This document shows positions 40,853-49,261 of a stretch of 54,162 nucleotides of DNA, piece by piece. Position numbers and translations under genes: made by a program. Numbering within the stretch: the stretch's first letter is position 1; the number at the start of each line of letters is the position of its first letter. Below the pieces are notes generated by a model, which searched no databases, was not told the origin of the DNA, and saw only the letters and a program-made list of their open reading frames with translations. The stretch lies in assembly GCA_017471465.1 (NCBI GenBank), contig JAFUTI010000040.1:1-54162 (forward strand), given 5' to 3'. Source of the stretch: Prevotella sp. (GTDB lineage Bacteria; Bacteroidota; Bacteroidia; Bacteroidales; Bacteroidaceae).

Positions 40853-42699
40853 TATTTTTTATAGAAGCGGTTCAGACGCAGGATGGCGTCGTTCAGCTGC
40901 TTGGCGTTCAACGGGTAGTTGTCGAGCTGGTTCATCACCTTGTCGAAGATGACGACGTTGCCGGCACCGCGTTTCTCGACGATGGTGCCGTCGTTGAGGA
41001 TGAAGGCGTAGAAGAGGTCGTTGCCAACGACGTGCCAGTCACGGGGCGTCGGGTCGCTGAGCAGCCGGCCCATCGAGTAGTCGTCGGTGGGATTCTTGAC
41101 GCCGAGTACCTGCTTCAGCAGCGTTGCCGAGATGTCGTAGTGGGTGGTGCGGTGCTTCGCTTTCCGGGGCTTGCAGCCAGGATAGTAGTACACCATCGGC
41201 ACACCCGTCTGCGGCCGTGAGTAGTTAGCCCAGTGGCCCCAGTAGTTCTTGTGGTTCTCGTTGAACTCCTGTCCGTGGTCGCCGGTGACGACGATGACTG
41301 TGTTCTTGAGCAGGTCGCGCTCCTTCAGGGCACGGATACCCTCACCGATGAGTGAGTCGACAGTCCACACGCAGTTGCGGTAGAGGTTGAAGAAGGGCGT
41401 CGGGTCGTCGTCGTTGCCCAGCTCCATATAGTCGGCATACTCCCACGAGGGCTGGAAGTGGTAGAGGTGGTCCTTCGGAATCTGTATGGCGTGGGGCAGG
41501 TCATAGAAGAGGAAAGAGAAGAAGGGCTTCGAGGTGTCGTGCTTGTCGAGATCAGCAATGAAGTTGCGTGTAATCTGACAGTCGCGTTCGAAGACCGTCT
41601 TGCCCTGAGTTTCGGTGTTCAGTCCCTCGATGCCGGCGAAGAACATCTTGGCAAACGGGGGGTCGGCAAAGGTGGCACTGGGGTAGGCCTGAATGTCGTA
41701 GCCCAGCTGACGCATCCGTGTCACCAGGAGCGGCTGGGTGTTGGAGCGTTCGAAGCTGTCCCAGTAATAGGACGACACGCCGGTGAAGAGTCCGAAGAGT
41801 CCACCTCGTGTGCCGTTGCTGCTGCTGAAGTGGTCGGGGTAGACCTCGGCACTGTCGGCCAGGGCGTAGACGTTAGGGACACAGTCGCGGGTCATCGTGC
41901 GGTAGTTCCAGGAGTCGACGCCAAAGACAACGATATTCAGCAGCGTGTCGGGCCGTTCTGTCGTCAACGGATGTAGGGGGTAGGTGAGGTCGCCACTCCC
42001 GCCGTCATCGTCGAACTGCATCAGCGACAGGTGTTCGCCATCGATAAGCCCCCAGCGGTCGAGGGTGGAATTCATGCGGATAGGGAAGTAATAAGGAAGA
42101 TAGCCCGTGACTTCGAGTACCGACCGCTTCAGCGTGGCAGCGGCGTAGACGTGCATCGTCTGTGCCAGCAGGGTGATGCCGAGCAGTGCCAGCAGTCCGT
42201 TGCGCCACAGGTGACAGACCCTTACCTTGAGGGCGAGCCACAGCAGGGCAGCGCAGACGGCTACGACGGCCAGAATGTAGAGTGACCCTTTAAAATAGAT
42301 CCAAGGACTGAAGACAAAGATGTCGGCAGCCCCGGGACCGGTGAGCATACTCAGCACCAGACCGTTGATATGGAAGTGATAAAGGCCGTAGACAAAGCTG
42401 TTGATGATGAGCACGACGGTGACCAGCACCTCTCCTACGCACATCAGTCCCCCACTCCACTTCGGTCCGGCACCGATCAGGGCAGCAGGCAGGTACAGCA
42501 GCAGGAACGGCAGGGCGGCGAAGAGGGCAGCATGCGACAGACAGGAACAGACGAAATAGATCCAGCCACCGACATCCATAAACGACAAACTGGGACTGCG
42601 CAGGATATAGCTGAAGAGCACCATGGCAAGTAGCAGCGTACACAGCAGGAAATAGATAAACCCTATGCGGAGGGTCTGAGAGAGCGGTCTTTTCATCAT
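40852..42699 (-). CDS. DUF3413/sulfatase-fold inner-membrane protein (YejM/LapC-like)
   Basis: 615 residues. Five or so membrane helices (1-200, DUF3413-like) followed by a periplasmic alkaline-phosphatase/sulfatase domain with the nucleophile-region motif SSSNGTRGGLFGLFTG and the metal-site motifs VVTGDHGQEF and TTHYDISATLL. E. coli YejM (PbgA/LapC) has this architecture and controls LpxC and thus lipid A output. Here the gene is in the same operon as an LpxL-type acyltransferase, which fits a lipid A role; it could instead transfer phosphoethanolamine-like groups. Confidence 0.82.
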   Translation of the reverse strand: MMKRPLSQTLRIGFIYFLLCTLLLAMVLFSYILRSPSLSFMDVGGWIYFVCSCLSHAALFAALPFLLLYLPAALIGAGPKWSGGLMCVGEVLVTVVLIINSFVYGLYHFHINGLVLSMLTGPGAADIFVFSPWIYFKGSLYILAVVAVCAALLWLALKVRVCHLWRNGLLALLGITLLAQTMHVYAAATLKRSVLEVTGYLPYYFPIRMNSTLDRWGLIDGEHLSLMQFDDDGGSGDLTYPLHPLTTERPDTLLNIVVFGVDSWNYRTMTRDCVPNVYALADSAEVYPDHFSSSNGTRGGLFGLFTGVSSYYWDSFERSNTQPLLVTRMRQLGYDIQAYPSATFADPPFAKMFFAGIEGLNTETQGKTVFERDCQITRNFIADLDKHDTSKPFFSFLFYDLPHAIQIPKDHLYHFQPSWEYADYMELGNDDDPTPFFNLYRNCVWTVDSLIGEGIRALKERDLLKNTVIVVTGDHGQEFNENHKNYWGHWANYSRPQTGVPMVYYYPGCKPRKAKHRTTHYDISATLLKQVLGVKNPTDDYSMGRLLSDPTPRDWHVVGNDLFYAFILNDGTIVEKRGAGNVVIFDKVMNQLDNYPLNAKQLNDAILRLNRFYKK

Positions 42700-42703
42700 C
42701 GGA

Positions 42704-43525
42704 TTACTTTATTTGTTGAAACAGTTGGTCGAAGTGGCCAAAGCAGTGGGCTGACGGCACGACTGCCGGGTCTTCTATCCAGTAGAGTGGCACGTCACGA
42801 TACATAGAAGCAACAAGCGAGAAGGTGCTGGGAGCGCCTATCAGCCTGTCACAGCGCGACAGCAGGTAAAGGTCCTCGGCGGGGTTGCCCTTGGGGAAGA
42901 GGACGGTAGCATCGGGGAAAGCCTGACGGAACGCCGCCTCATCCAGCTCAGGGTCATTGCCGCAGACAAGAAGGGCGACACGCTTCTCGGGGATGGTGGA
43001 GAGGTGGCCCTTCACCACGTTGATATATTGCTCGTCGCTGTAGTAGTAGCGTCCGCCGTACCACCGGCAATAGTCGCCGCGGCGTATGTGGAGTCCGATA
43101 CACAGGACTCCCTCTGGTAGCGATGACAATAGAAGGTCGGGACGGCGGCACACCTCCTCGTCGAATGTAAAAAGTGATATTATCTCCGACTTGTATTTCA
43201 GGAAGAGGTCGTACCAGCGGGCATACCAGCCTTCGGCGACGACGTGGCGGTGGCTGAGCAAGCGGTTTTCCTGAGCGTCATAGTCGCTGGCCGGCGCATC
43301 GAGGCCGAAGTCGGCCACAGGCAGCAAGTGCCATTTAGCGGCGTACTTGGCCAGCAAGTAGAAAAAGAAGTTGTGATAGCGGGTGTGGCAGATGCGGAAA
43401 TAGCAGTACTTATAGGCAAAGCGCATCGACATCGTACTGCGTCCATGCTCACGCCCCCAGGCGTAGAGATGTCCATATTGCAGGATGTTGTTGCACATCC
43501 GCCCCTTGTCGCGCACGAAAATCAT
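42704..43525 (-). CDS. GT11-family alpha-1,2-fucosyltransferase-like protein
   Basis: 273 residues. N-terminal RMCNNILQYGH corresponds to the GT11 pattern GRLGNQMFQY, and the GDP-fucose binding motif HxRRGDY is seen as GLHIRRGDYCRWYGG (about residue 147). Later LLSRCDRLIGAPSTFSLVASM matches the family's C-terminal motif. It probably adds fucose to LOS or another surface glycan. The start overlaps the acyltransferase stop as ATGA, and the phosphoesterase gene follows 4 bases later. Confidence 0.82.
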   Translation of the reverse strand: MIFVRDKGRMCNNILQYGHLYAWGREHGRSTMSMRFAYKYCYFRICHTRYHNFFFYLLAKYAAKWHLLPVADFGLDAPASDYDAQENRLLSHRHVVAEGWYARWYDLFLKYKSEIISLFTFDEEVCRRPDLLLSSLPEGVLCIGLHIRRGDYCRWYGGRYYYSDEQYINVVKGHLSTIPEKRVALLVCGNDPELDEAAFRQAFPDATVLFPKGNPAEDLYLLSRCDRLIGAPSTFSLVASMYRDVPLYWIEDPAVVPSAHCFGHFDQLFQQIK

Positions 43526-44496
43526 AACATTCCCTTCTTACGTTTCAACTCCTCTACACTCGAAATGATATCCACACGCCCCGTTGCCTCATCGTAGCGC
43601 AGGTTAAACTCCTCACGCGTACGCTTCCAGCGGTTGTGGCTCCACAGGTAGCAGGCAGGGTCGCGACGGATGCTGGACTCCAGACGACGGAAGTAGTCGT
43701 CGGTAAGCTCAAACTCAGGCACCTCCTTAGGAGTGCGGCTGACGAGCTGGAACTCTGCCTCGTAATAGCCACGGCGTATGCGACGTACGTCCATATAGAA
43801 GACAGCATGTCCAGCCTGTCGTGCTATACGCTCTGTACCGGTAAAGACCGGCGTATCGTGGTTCAGGAACTGACACCAGTGGTGGATATTATTCCAGAAA
43901 GGCACCTGGTCGCCGATGTAGCCGATAACGACAGGACGGCCATGCTGACGATATTTCACCAACCGCCGCATCGTCTCTGCCACGGGTATGCAGACGGCAC
44001 CCATACGCTGTCGGAGCTTAAGGAACAGACGGTCGAATGCGGGATTCTCCAAGGCGTGATACAGCTGCCCGCATTGCGCCTCGGCAGGCACCCACAACGG
44101 CAGCGACGTGATCCACTCCCAGTTACAGTAATGCCCCAGATAGACGGCACACGACTGTCCCTCGGCAACGACCTGGCTGACGACCTCTGTGCCTTTGAAG
44201 ACCATACGCCGCTTCAGGTTCTTCTCGCTGATTGTCAACAGCTTGACCGTCTCCACCAGATAGTCGCAGAACCAATGGTAGAAATCGCGTTCTATACGCC
44301 GCAACTCCTCACTATCCTTCTCTGGAAACGATGTGCTGATATTCGTCCTCACCACCTTGACACGGTAGTGCAACAGGCGGTAGACAACCAGATAAAGACA
44401 GTCGCTCAGCACATAGTGGACACGCAGAGGGAGCAGCGACAGCAGATACCAGCATCCGTATATCAGATAGTAGAGCATGGGCAGCAGTGTTTTCAT
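43522..44496 (-). CDS. Lipid A acyltransferase, LpxL/HtrB family
   Basis: 324 residues. A membrane-associated N-terminus and the acyltransferase motif Hx4(D/E) in LGHYCNWEW, followed by IGDQVPF and YMDVRRIRRGYY. It adds a secondary acyl chain to lipid A at the inner membrane. It starts within the stop of the GT2 gene (ATGA overlap) and ends in the same way with the GT11 gene, indicating strict co-translation of the operon. Confidence 0.92.
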   Translation of the reverse strand: MKTLLPMLYYLIYGCWYLLSLLPLRVHYVLSDCLYLVVYRLLHYRVKVVRTNISTSFPEKDSEELRRIERDFYHWFCDYLVETVKLLTISEKNLKRRMVFKGTEVVSQVVAEGQSCAVYLGHYCNWEWITSLPLWVPAEAQCGQLYHALENPAFDRLFLKLRQRMGAVCIPVAETMRRLVKYRQHGRPVVIGYIGDQVPFWNNIHHWCQFLNHDTPVFTGTERIARQAGHAVFYMDVRRIRRGYYEAEFQLVSRTPKEVPEFELTDDYFRRLESSIRRDPACYLWSHNRWKRTREEFNLRYDEATGRVDIISSVEELKRKKGML

Positions 44497-45269
44497 TTCT
44501 CTTGTTCTCTAAGGCGCTTCTCGATAATCTTGGCAATAAGCGTAAACTGGTAGACAGCCTTCAGACCCGCCTTGATGACACCTCGCGTACCATCGCGGAA
44601 ACCGCCGCGAAGCACCAGCTCAGAGAAGAACTTCCACGACGGCTTCAGCATCAGGGCCCATACGCTGTAATGGCGCCCCGCACGCTTGGCTACCTCGCCG
44701 TCGCTGTAGCGGTTGTTCTTCGCCGTAATCTGACCTACCGTCTCGTCGATGAGGTGCAGCAGGCAGACACCGTCCTTGTTGGCGGGAATCTTCTCGGTGC
44801 GCCCCTGCACACTGGGGAAAGTGTGGACGTAGGGTGGCCATGTGGTCCCCTCGCGGATAAAGAAGCGCAACTGGTGATCCTGAGCAAAGCCCCGCTCGTA
44901 ACGTCCTATCAGTTTGTTACGCCGCGGGATATAGAGACCCTCAGGACAGTCGTCGCCAGCTATACGGCGGTAGAGATACTCCCGCAACTCGGGCGTCACC
45001 AGCTCGTCGGCATCGACGACAAGGACCCAGTGGAACGATGCTGACTGTATGGCAAACGTACGGGCAGGTTCAGCACTCACGGCGTCGCCCTTGGGGAAGG
45101 TGACGATGCGGCAGCCATGACGGCGGGCTATCTCGAGGGTGCTGTCCGTCGATTCCATATCGCAGATCAGCACCTCGTCGAACCCGCTGACAGCCTCCAG
45201 CACCTCGTCCAGGAACTGTTCGGCGTTATAGGTGTTGATAACAACAGATATCCGGTTTTCGTTGTTCAT
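44493..45269 (-). CDS. Family 2 glycosyltransferase (LPS core WaaE/KdtX-like)
   Basis: 258 residues from ATG 45269. GT2 features: ISVVINTYNAEQFL, then EVLICDMESTDSTLEIARRHG and the DxD-like VLVVDADELV. This resembles the WaaE/KdtX beta-glucosyltransferases of LPS core. A longer frame to 45341 runs through the promoter (TATCTTTG, complement of 45275-45282) and is not credible; the box is only five bases from ATG. First gene of the five-gene minus-strand operon. Confidence 0.88.
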   Translation of the reverse strand: MNNENRISVVINTYNAEQFLDEVLEAVSGFDEVLICDMESTDSTLEIARRHGCRIVTFPKGDAVSAEPARTFAIQSASFHWVLVVDADELVTPELREYLYRRIAGDDCPEGLYIPRRNKLIGRYERGFAQDHQLRFFIREGTTWPPYVHTFPSVQGRTEKIPANKDGVCLLHLIDETVGQITAKNNRYSDGEVAKRAGRHYSVWALMLKPSWKFFSELVLRGGFRDGTRGVIKAGLKAVYQFTLIAKIIEKRLREQEK

Positions 45270-45274
45270 AGGTG

Positions 45275-45334
45275 CAAAGATACGAAATATTTCATAATTC
45301 ATAATGCATAATTCATAATTATTTTTTAACTTTG
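45275..45334. promoter_or_regulatory. Divergent promoters GT2 operon / GT87 pair with TTCATAA repeats
   Basis: Minus-strand TATCTTTG (complement of 45275-45282) and plus-strand TAACTTTG (45327-45334), with 44 bases between them filled with TTCATAA-type repeats (one copy reads ATGCATAA). Third example of this promoter layout in the window. Confidence 0.7.
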
Positions 45335-45343
45335 TAGCCAAAA

Positions 45344-46531
45344 ATGAGGAAAACGATGGAAATAAAGCCGAAAATCAGCGCTCTCATACACCACCCGCTG
45401 CTGCGCGACTACCGTTTGCTCTGTGGTCTGTGGATGCTGTTGGCGGTTGTCGCCGCCCTCACCAAGCTGCACCGCTGCAACAACTTCCTGATCTTCCGCG
45501 GCGTGTTCTGGCATACGTGGTTGCAGAAGCCGCTCTACGAAGCCTACCCGGCGGAATACGGCGACGTGAACCACTACGGTCCGCTCTTCTCACTGGTCAT
45601 CGCGCCCTTCGCCGTCGTACCGCTGTGGGTGGGTATGCTGCTGTGGTGCGTCTCGCTGACGGCACTGCTCTATGTGGCCGTCCGACGGTCGCAGTTCACC
45701 AACAGCCAGCAGCTGTTCCTGCTGTGGTTCTGTGCCCACGAACTGCTGACGGCACTGTTCATGCAGCAGTTCAACATCGCCATCGCGGCCATCATCGTGC
45801 TCACCTATTACTGCATCGAGCGCGAGCGCGACTTCTGGGCCGCCTTCTGGGTGATGCTCGGCACGTTTGTCAAGCTCTACGGCATCGTCGGACTGGCATT
45901 CTTCCTGTTCTCGAAGCACAAGGGGCGCTTCCTGGCGTCGCTACTCTTGTGGGCTGCGGTCATGCTGGTGGCACCGATGCTCATCTCCAGTCCCGACTAC
46001 ATCCTCGGCCAGTATCAGGAGTGGTACGTCTGCCTGACGGAGAAGAACGGCGAGAACCTGGCGTCGGTCGCGCAAAACATCTCGCTGCTCGGCCTCGTCC
46101 ACCGCACAACGGGCCTCGCGTTCAGCGACCTGTGGCTCATCCTGCCGGGAATGGCGATGTTCGCCCTGCCTTACCTGCGACTGTCGCAGTACCGCCACGT
46201 GGCTTTCCGTCAGACGCTGCTGGCCTCGGTGCTGATGTTCGTCGTGCTGTTCTCCACGGGCAGCGAGTCCAGCGGCTATATCATCGCCTTCGTCGGCGTC
46301 GTCGTCTGGTACACCTGCGTGCCCTGGCGGCGCACGCGGTGGGACGCCGCCTTGATGGTCTTCGTCTTCGTGCTGTCGAGTCTCTCGCCCAGCGACCTCT
46401 TCCCGGCCTACCTGCGCCGTGAGTGGGTGCAGCCATACGCGCTGAAGGCTCTGCCCGTGGTTTTGGTGTGGCTGAAACTGTGCTATGAAATCTATACCCG
46501 TGACTATGCAGCTCAAGCAGTTTCAGAGTAG
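45344..46531 (+). CDS. GT87/DUF2029-type membrane glycosyltransferase 1
   Basis: 395 residues with about 10 hydrophobic segments. The periplasmic loop motif EYGDVNHYGPLFSLVIAPFA and LGTFVKLYGIVGLAFF are typical of the DUF2029 family, membrane glycosyltransferases that use polyprenyl-phosphate sugars (mannose or arabinose in known cases). It is paralogous to the next gene, which it overlaps. Probably attaches a sugar to LOS or a related glycolipid on the outer face of the inner membrane. Confidence 0.85.
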   Translation: MRKTMEIKPKISALIHHPLLRDYRLLCGLWMLLAVVAALTKLHRCNNFLIFRGVFWHTWLQKPLYEAYPAEYGDVNHYGPLFSLVIAPFAVVPLWVGMLLWCVSLTALLYVAVRRSQFTNSQQLFLLWFCAHELLTALFMQQFNIAIAAIIVLTYYCIERERDFWAAFWVMLGTFVKLYGIVGLAFFLFSKHKGRFLASLLLWAAVMLVAPMLISSPDYILGQYQEWYVCLTEKNGENLASVAQNISLLGLVHRTTGLAFSDLWLILPGMAMFALPYLRLSQYRHVAFRQTLLASVLMFVVLFSTGSESSGYIIAFVGVVVWYTCVPWRRTRWDAALMVFVFVLSSLSPSDLFPAYLRREWVQPYALKALPVVLVWLKLCYEIYTRDYAAQAVSE

Positions 46532-47705
46532 GGAATTCTTCCGCCATCCGTTCTGGAGCGACTGGCGCACCATCACCATTCTGTATACCCTGATACCCAT
46601 CATCATCGGTATCCTGAAATGGCATCATCCGAACAGTACCTATCAGATATACAAGTCGGTATTCGTCAACACACTGCAGCAACTGCCGCTCTACGACTTC
46701 TACCCCTACCTGCATGGCGACTGCAACCACTACGGTCCCGTGTTCTTCTACGTCATAGCGCCCTTCGCCTCACTGCCCGACACGTGGGGTATGCTGCTGT
46801 GGCTCTGTTTCCTCGTTGCCACCTTTTATATTGCCGTGCGCTATATGCCGCTGCAGCGGTGGCAGAAGGTGTTCATGTTCTGGTTCTGTGCCCACGAGGT
46901 GCTCACACCGCTCTTCGTCGAGCAGTACGACCTCGCCATGGCCGCCAGCTACCTGCTGATGTTCGCCTGCGTCGAGCGCCGTCAACCCGTGTGGGCCGCC
47001 TTCTTCATCGTACTCAACATCTTCATCAAGCTCTACGGCGTCATGGGCCTGGTGTTCTTCTTCTTTGTTGAGGATAAGCGGCGCTTCATCCTTGCCTGTC
47101 TCGGCTGGGCGGCTCTCTTCTTCGTGCTGCCCATGCTGGTCAGCTCACCTGAATACGTCGTCCAGCAGTACGTCGGCTGGTATGACTCGCTCGTCGCCAA
47201 GAACGCGCAGAATCTGGTGGAGACCTTCAACACCACCAACACGTCGCTGCTGGGCATGCCACGCAAGATCTCTGGCAACACCGAGTACAGCGACCTGTGG
47301 CTCATCATTCCCGGCATCCTGCTATTCCTCTCGCCCTTCCGTCGCATCGACCAGTACAAGCACATTTCCTTCCGCTACGCCATGCTGGCCTCAGCCACGA
47401 TGTTCGTCACACTCTTCTCTACCGGCACCGAGAGCTACGGCTACATCGCCCCGATGACGGGCTTCGTCCTGTGGTACACCACGGCACCGTGGCATCGCAA
47501 CCGCTGGGACCTCGTGCTGCTCGTCTACGCCTTCGTCTTCACCTCGCTCTGCACCAGCGACGTCTTCTTTCCCCGTTTCATCTGGAAACAGCTCATCGAG
47601 CCCTGCGCCCTGAAGGCACTTCCCACGACCATCGTCTGGCTACGCCTGATGTGGGAAATGAACACCCGCAACTACGCGAACGCAGCTGCGGGTAGTACAA
47701 ATTAA
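46506..47705 (+). CDS. GT87/DUF2029-type membrane glycosyltransferase 2
   Basis: 399 residues from ATG 46506 (ATG 46485 would add seven). Same layout as the previous protein: GDCNHYGPVFFYVIAPFA, NIFIKLYGVMGLVFFF, YSDLWLIIPGI and LFSTGTES aligned throughout, pointing to tandem duplication. It overlaps the upstream gene by 26 bases. The two might add successive sugars or act together. Confidence 0.85.
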   Translation: MQLKQFQSREFFRHPFWSDWRTITILYTLIPIIIGILKWHHPNSTYQIYKSVFVNTLQQLPLYDFYPYLHGDCNHYGPVFFYVIAPFASLPDTWGMLLWLCFLVATFYIAVRYMPLQRWQKVFMFWFCAHEVLTPLFVEQYDLAMAASYLLMFACVERRQPVWAAFFIVLNIFIKLYGVMGLVFFFFVEDKRRFILACLGWAALFFVLPMLVSSPEYVVQQYVGWYDSLVAKNAQNLVETFNTTNTSLLGMPRKISGNTEYSDLWLIIPGILLFLSPFRRIDQYKHISFRYAMLASATMFVTLFSTGTESYGYIAPMTGFVLWYTTAPWHRNRWDLVLLVYAFVFTSLCTSDVFFPRFIWKQLIEPCALKALPTTIVWLRLMWEMNTRNYANAAAGSTN

Positions 47706-47844
47706 AAGCAAAGTTGGTATTAGATTATGTCTTAGATGATACTTGAAGCGACAACCTCCTGTCACACCCCCTTTTTCTGTCGCAAAAAGGGCAAAAATAA
47801 CAGAATTGAAAGAACACTGACAACATATATAGTTGTTACAAGCC

Positions 47845-47919
47845 AAAATGAACCCTCACCTCCCGCACCTCCCACACCTACGTCGGGTGCGGGAGGTGTG
47901 GGAGGTGAGGGTTCATTTT
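47845..47919. repeat. 75-bp inverted repeat with GAACCCTCACC arms
   Basis: AAAATGAACCCTCACCTCCC on the left is mirrored on the right by GGGAGGTGAGGGTTCATTTT. The inner arms (CGCACCTCCCACACC against GGTGCGGGAGGTGTGG) pair in two possible registers because CCTCCC is itself repeated. It would make a very stable hairpin in DNA or RNA. It starts with the same AAAATGAACC as the element at 505-700. Confidence 0.9.
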
Positions 47920-47979
47920 CTGTTTTGCAATATATACGCGCGCGACCGTGACGGTTTCACCACACGCCTATATTTTTTC

Positions 47980-48021
47980 ACGAGAGGCCGTGAGAGATTT
48001 ACGAGAGGCCGTGAGATTTTT
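47980..48021. repeat. Two 21-bp units, consensus ACGAGAGGCCGTGAGATTTTT
   Basis: Units at 47980-48000 and 48001-48021. They share the 21-bp length and the GCCGTGAGA(TTT) core with the six units at 560-685, about 47 kb away. Confidence 0.85.
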
Positions 48022-48031
48022 CTGATATAGG

Positions 48032-48063
48032 TTTGCATATTTCAGAATAATGTGCTACCTTTG
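48032..48063 (+). promoter_or_regulatory. Promoter of the GT4 gene, TTTG-N20-TACCTTTG
   Basis: TTTG at 48032-48035 and TACCTTTG at 48056-48063, separated by 20 bases, fit the Bacteroidota vegetative promoter well. It begins ten bases after the last 21-bp repeat unit and leaves a 40-base leader. Confidence 0.8.
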
Positions 48064-48103
48064 TACAGTCAATCAATAAACATATTGTAAAGGGACCGTT
48101 ACA

Positions 48104-49261
48104 ATGGGAAAGACGGTGATAGGCTTCGATGCCAAGAGAGTGGTGCGCAACGGCACGGGACTGGGCAACTACGGACGGACGCTGGTGAACGACCTGGCAA
48201 GGGTGGCACCTGCCGACTGGCAGCTACGGCTCTATGCGCCCGACAAGGGGCGCGACGACCTGCGACGACAGGTGGCAGAGACGGAGCGGCTGACATTTGT
48301 CTATCCGCAGCACCGGCCGCTGAAGGTGCAACGGTCGCTATGGCGCATCGGCCCTATTGTCGACGACCTGCGGCGCGACGGCGTGACGCTCTATCACGGA
48401 CTGACGGGCGAGCTGCCACGCGGCTTGCGGCAGGCAGGCATCCGCTCGGTGGTGACCATCCACGACCTGATCTTCATGCGACATCCGGAATACTACCACG
48501 CGCTCGACAGGAAGATCTACGAGTGGAAGTTCCGCGTGGTTTGTCGTGAGGCCGACCGCATCATCGCCATCAGCGAACGGACGAAACAAGACATCATGGA
48601 GCTGGGCGGCGTCAATGCCAATCGCATCAACGTCATCTATCAGAGCTGTTCGCCACGCTTTGCCGAAACCGTCTCTCAGGAACAGACGGAGGCTGTGCGC
48701 AGCCGCTACGGTCTCTCAGGACGGCTCGTGCTCAGCGTCGGTTCCATCGAAGAGCGCAAGAACATACGGCTGGCGGTAGAGGCCCTGCGCCACCTGCCTG
48801 AGGACATCCACCTTGTAGCTGTGGGACGGCAGACGAGCTACTCACAAAAGGTACTGAAGGCGGCGGAAAAGCAGGACTTAGCCAGTAGGGTACATTTCCT
48901 GCACGGCGTGCCCGACGACGACTTGCAGGCACTCTACCAGATGGCGGAGGTCTTCGTCTATCCCTCGCGGTACGAGGGCTTTGGCATACCTATCATCGAG
49001 GCTATCCACAGCGGCCTGCCTGTCGTGGCAGCAACGGGTTCCTGCTTGGAGGAGGCCGGCGGCCCTGACTGTCTGTACGTCGCCCCCGACGATGCCGAGG
49101 GTCTGGCAGCTGCCATCAAGGAGTCGTTGCACGGAGCCACAGGCCGCGAAGAGCGCATCAGCCGTAGCCGCGACTATGTACGCCGCTTTGAAGGCAGCGA
49201 CGTAGCGGGCCAGGTGATGGACGTCTACCGCCGGGTCTTAGAATTTCCAACGAGCTTGTAG
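48104..49261 (+). CDS. Family 4 glycosyltransferase
   Basis: 385 residues. GT-B fold: N-terminal VVRNGTGLGNYGRTLVNDLA, a linker, then the sugar-nucleotide domain with SVGSIEERKNIRLAVEAL and the EX7E motif in PSRYEGFGIPIIEAIHSGLPVV. It resembles mannosyltransferases of the WbaZ/MtfB kind. Its last 24 bases overlap, tail to tail, the end of the outer-membrane protein gene on the other strand. Confidence 0.92.
   Translation: MGKTVIGFDAKRVVRNGTGLGNYGRTLVNDLARVAPADWQLRLYAPDKGRDDLRRQVAETERLTFVYPQHRPLKVQRSLWRIGPIVDDLRRDGVTLYHGLTGELPRGLRQAGIRSVVTIHDLIFMRHPEYYHALDRKIYEWKFRVVCREADRIIAISERTKQDIMELGGVNANRINVIYQSCSPRFAETVSQEQTEAVRSRYGLSGRLVLSVGSIEERKNIRLAVEALRHLPEDIHLVAVGRQTSYSQKVLKAAEKQDLASRVHFLHGVPDDDLQALYQMAEVFVYPSRYEGFGIPIIEAIHSGLPVVAATGSCLEEAGGPDCLYVAPDDAEGLAAAIKESLHGATGREERISRSRDYVRRFEGSDVAGQVMDVYRRVLEFPTSL

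Larger units (their letters stand above)
47706..48103. other. 398-base intergenic stretch with inverted repeat and 21-bp units
   Basis: No convincing ordinary gene. It holds a CCCTTTTT/AAAAAGGG stem near 47769-47791, the long GC-rich inverted repeat at 47845-47919, two 21-bp units at 47980-48021 and a well-formed promoter at 48032-48063. A frame from ATG 47848 to TAG 48030 (60 residues) is open and parallels the frame at 503-691. Confidence 0.6.

Noticed and set aside
45270-45341. N-terminal extension of the GT2 protein
   Set aside because: It reads through the TTCATAA repeat and both divergent promoter boxes.
45430-46422. Alternative-frame open frame (330 codons) inside the first DUF2029 gene
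   Set aside because: Ala/Arg/His-rich off-frame translation; the other frame gives a clear membrane protein.
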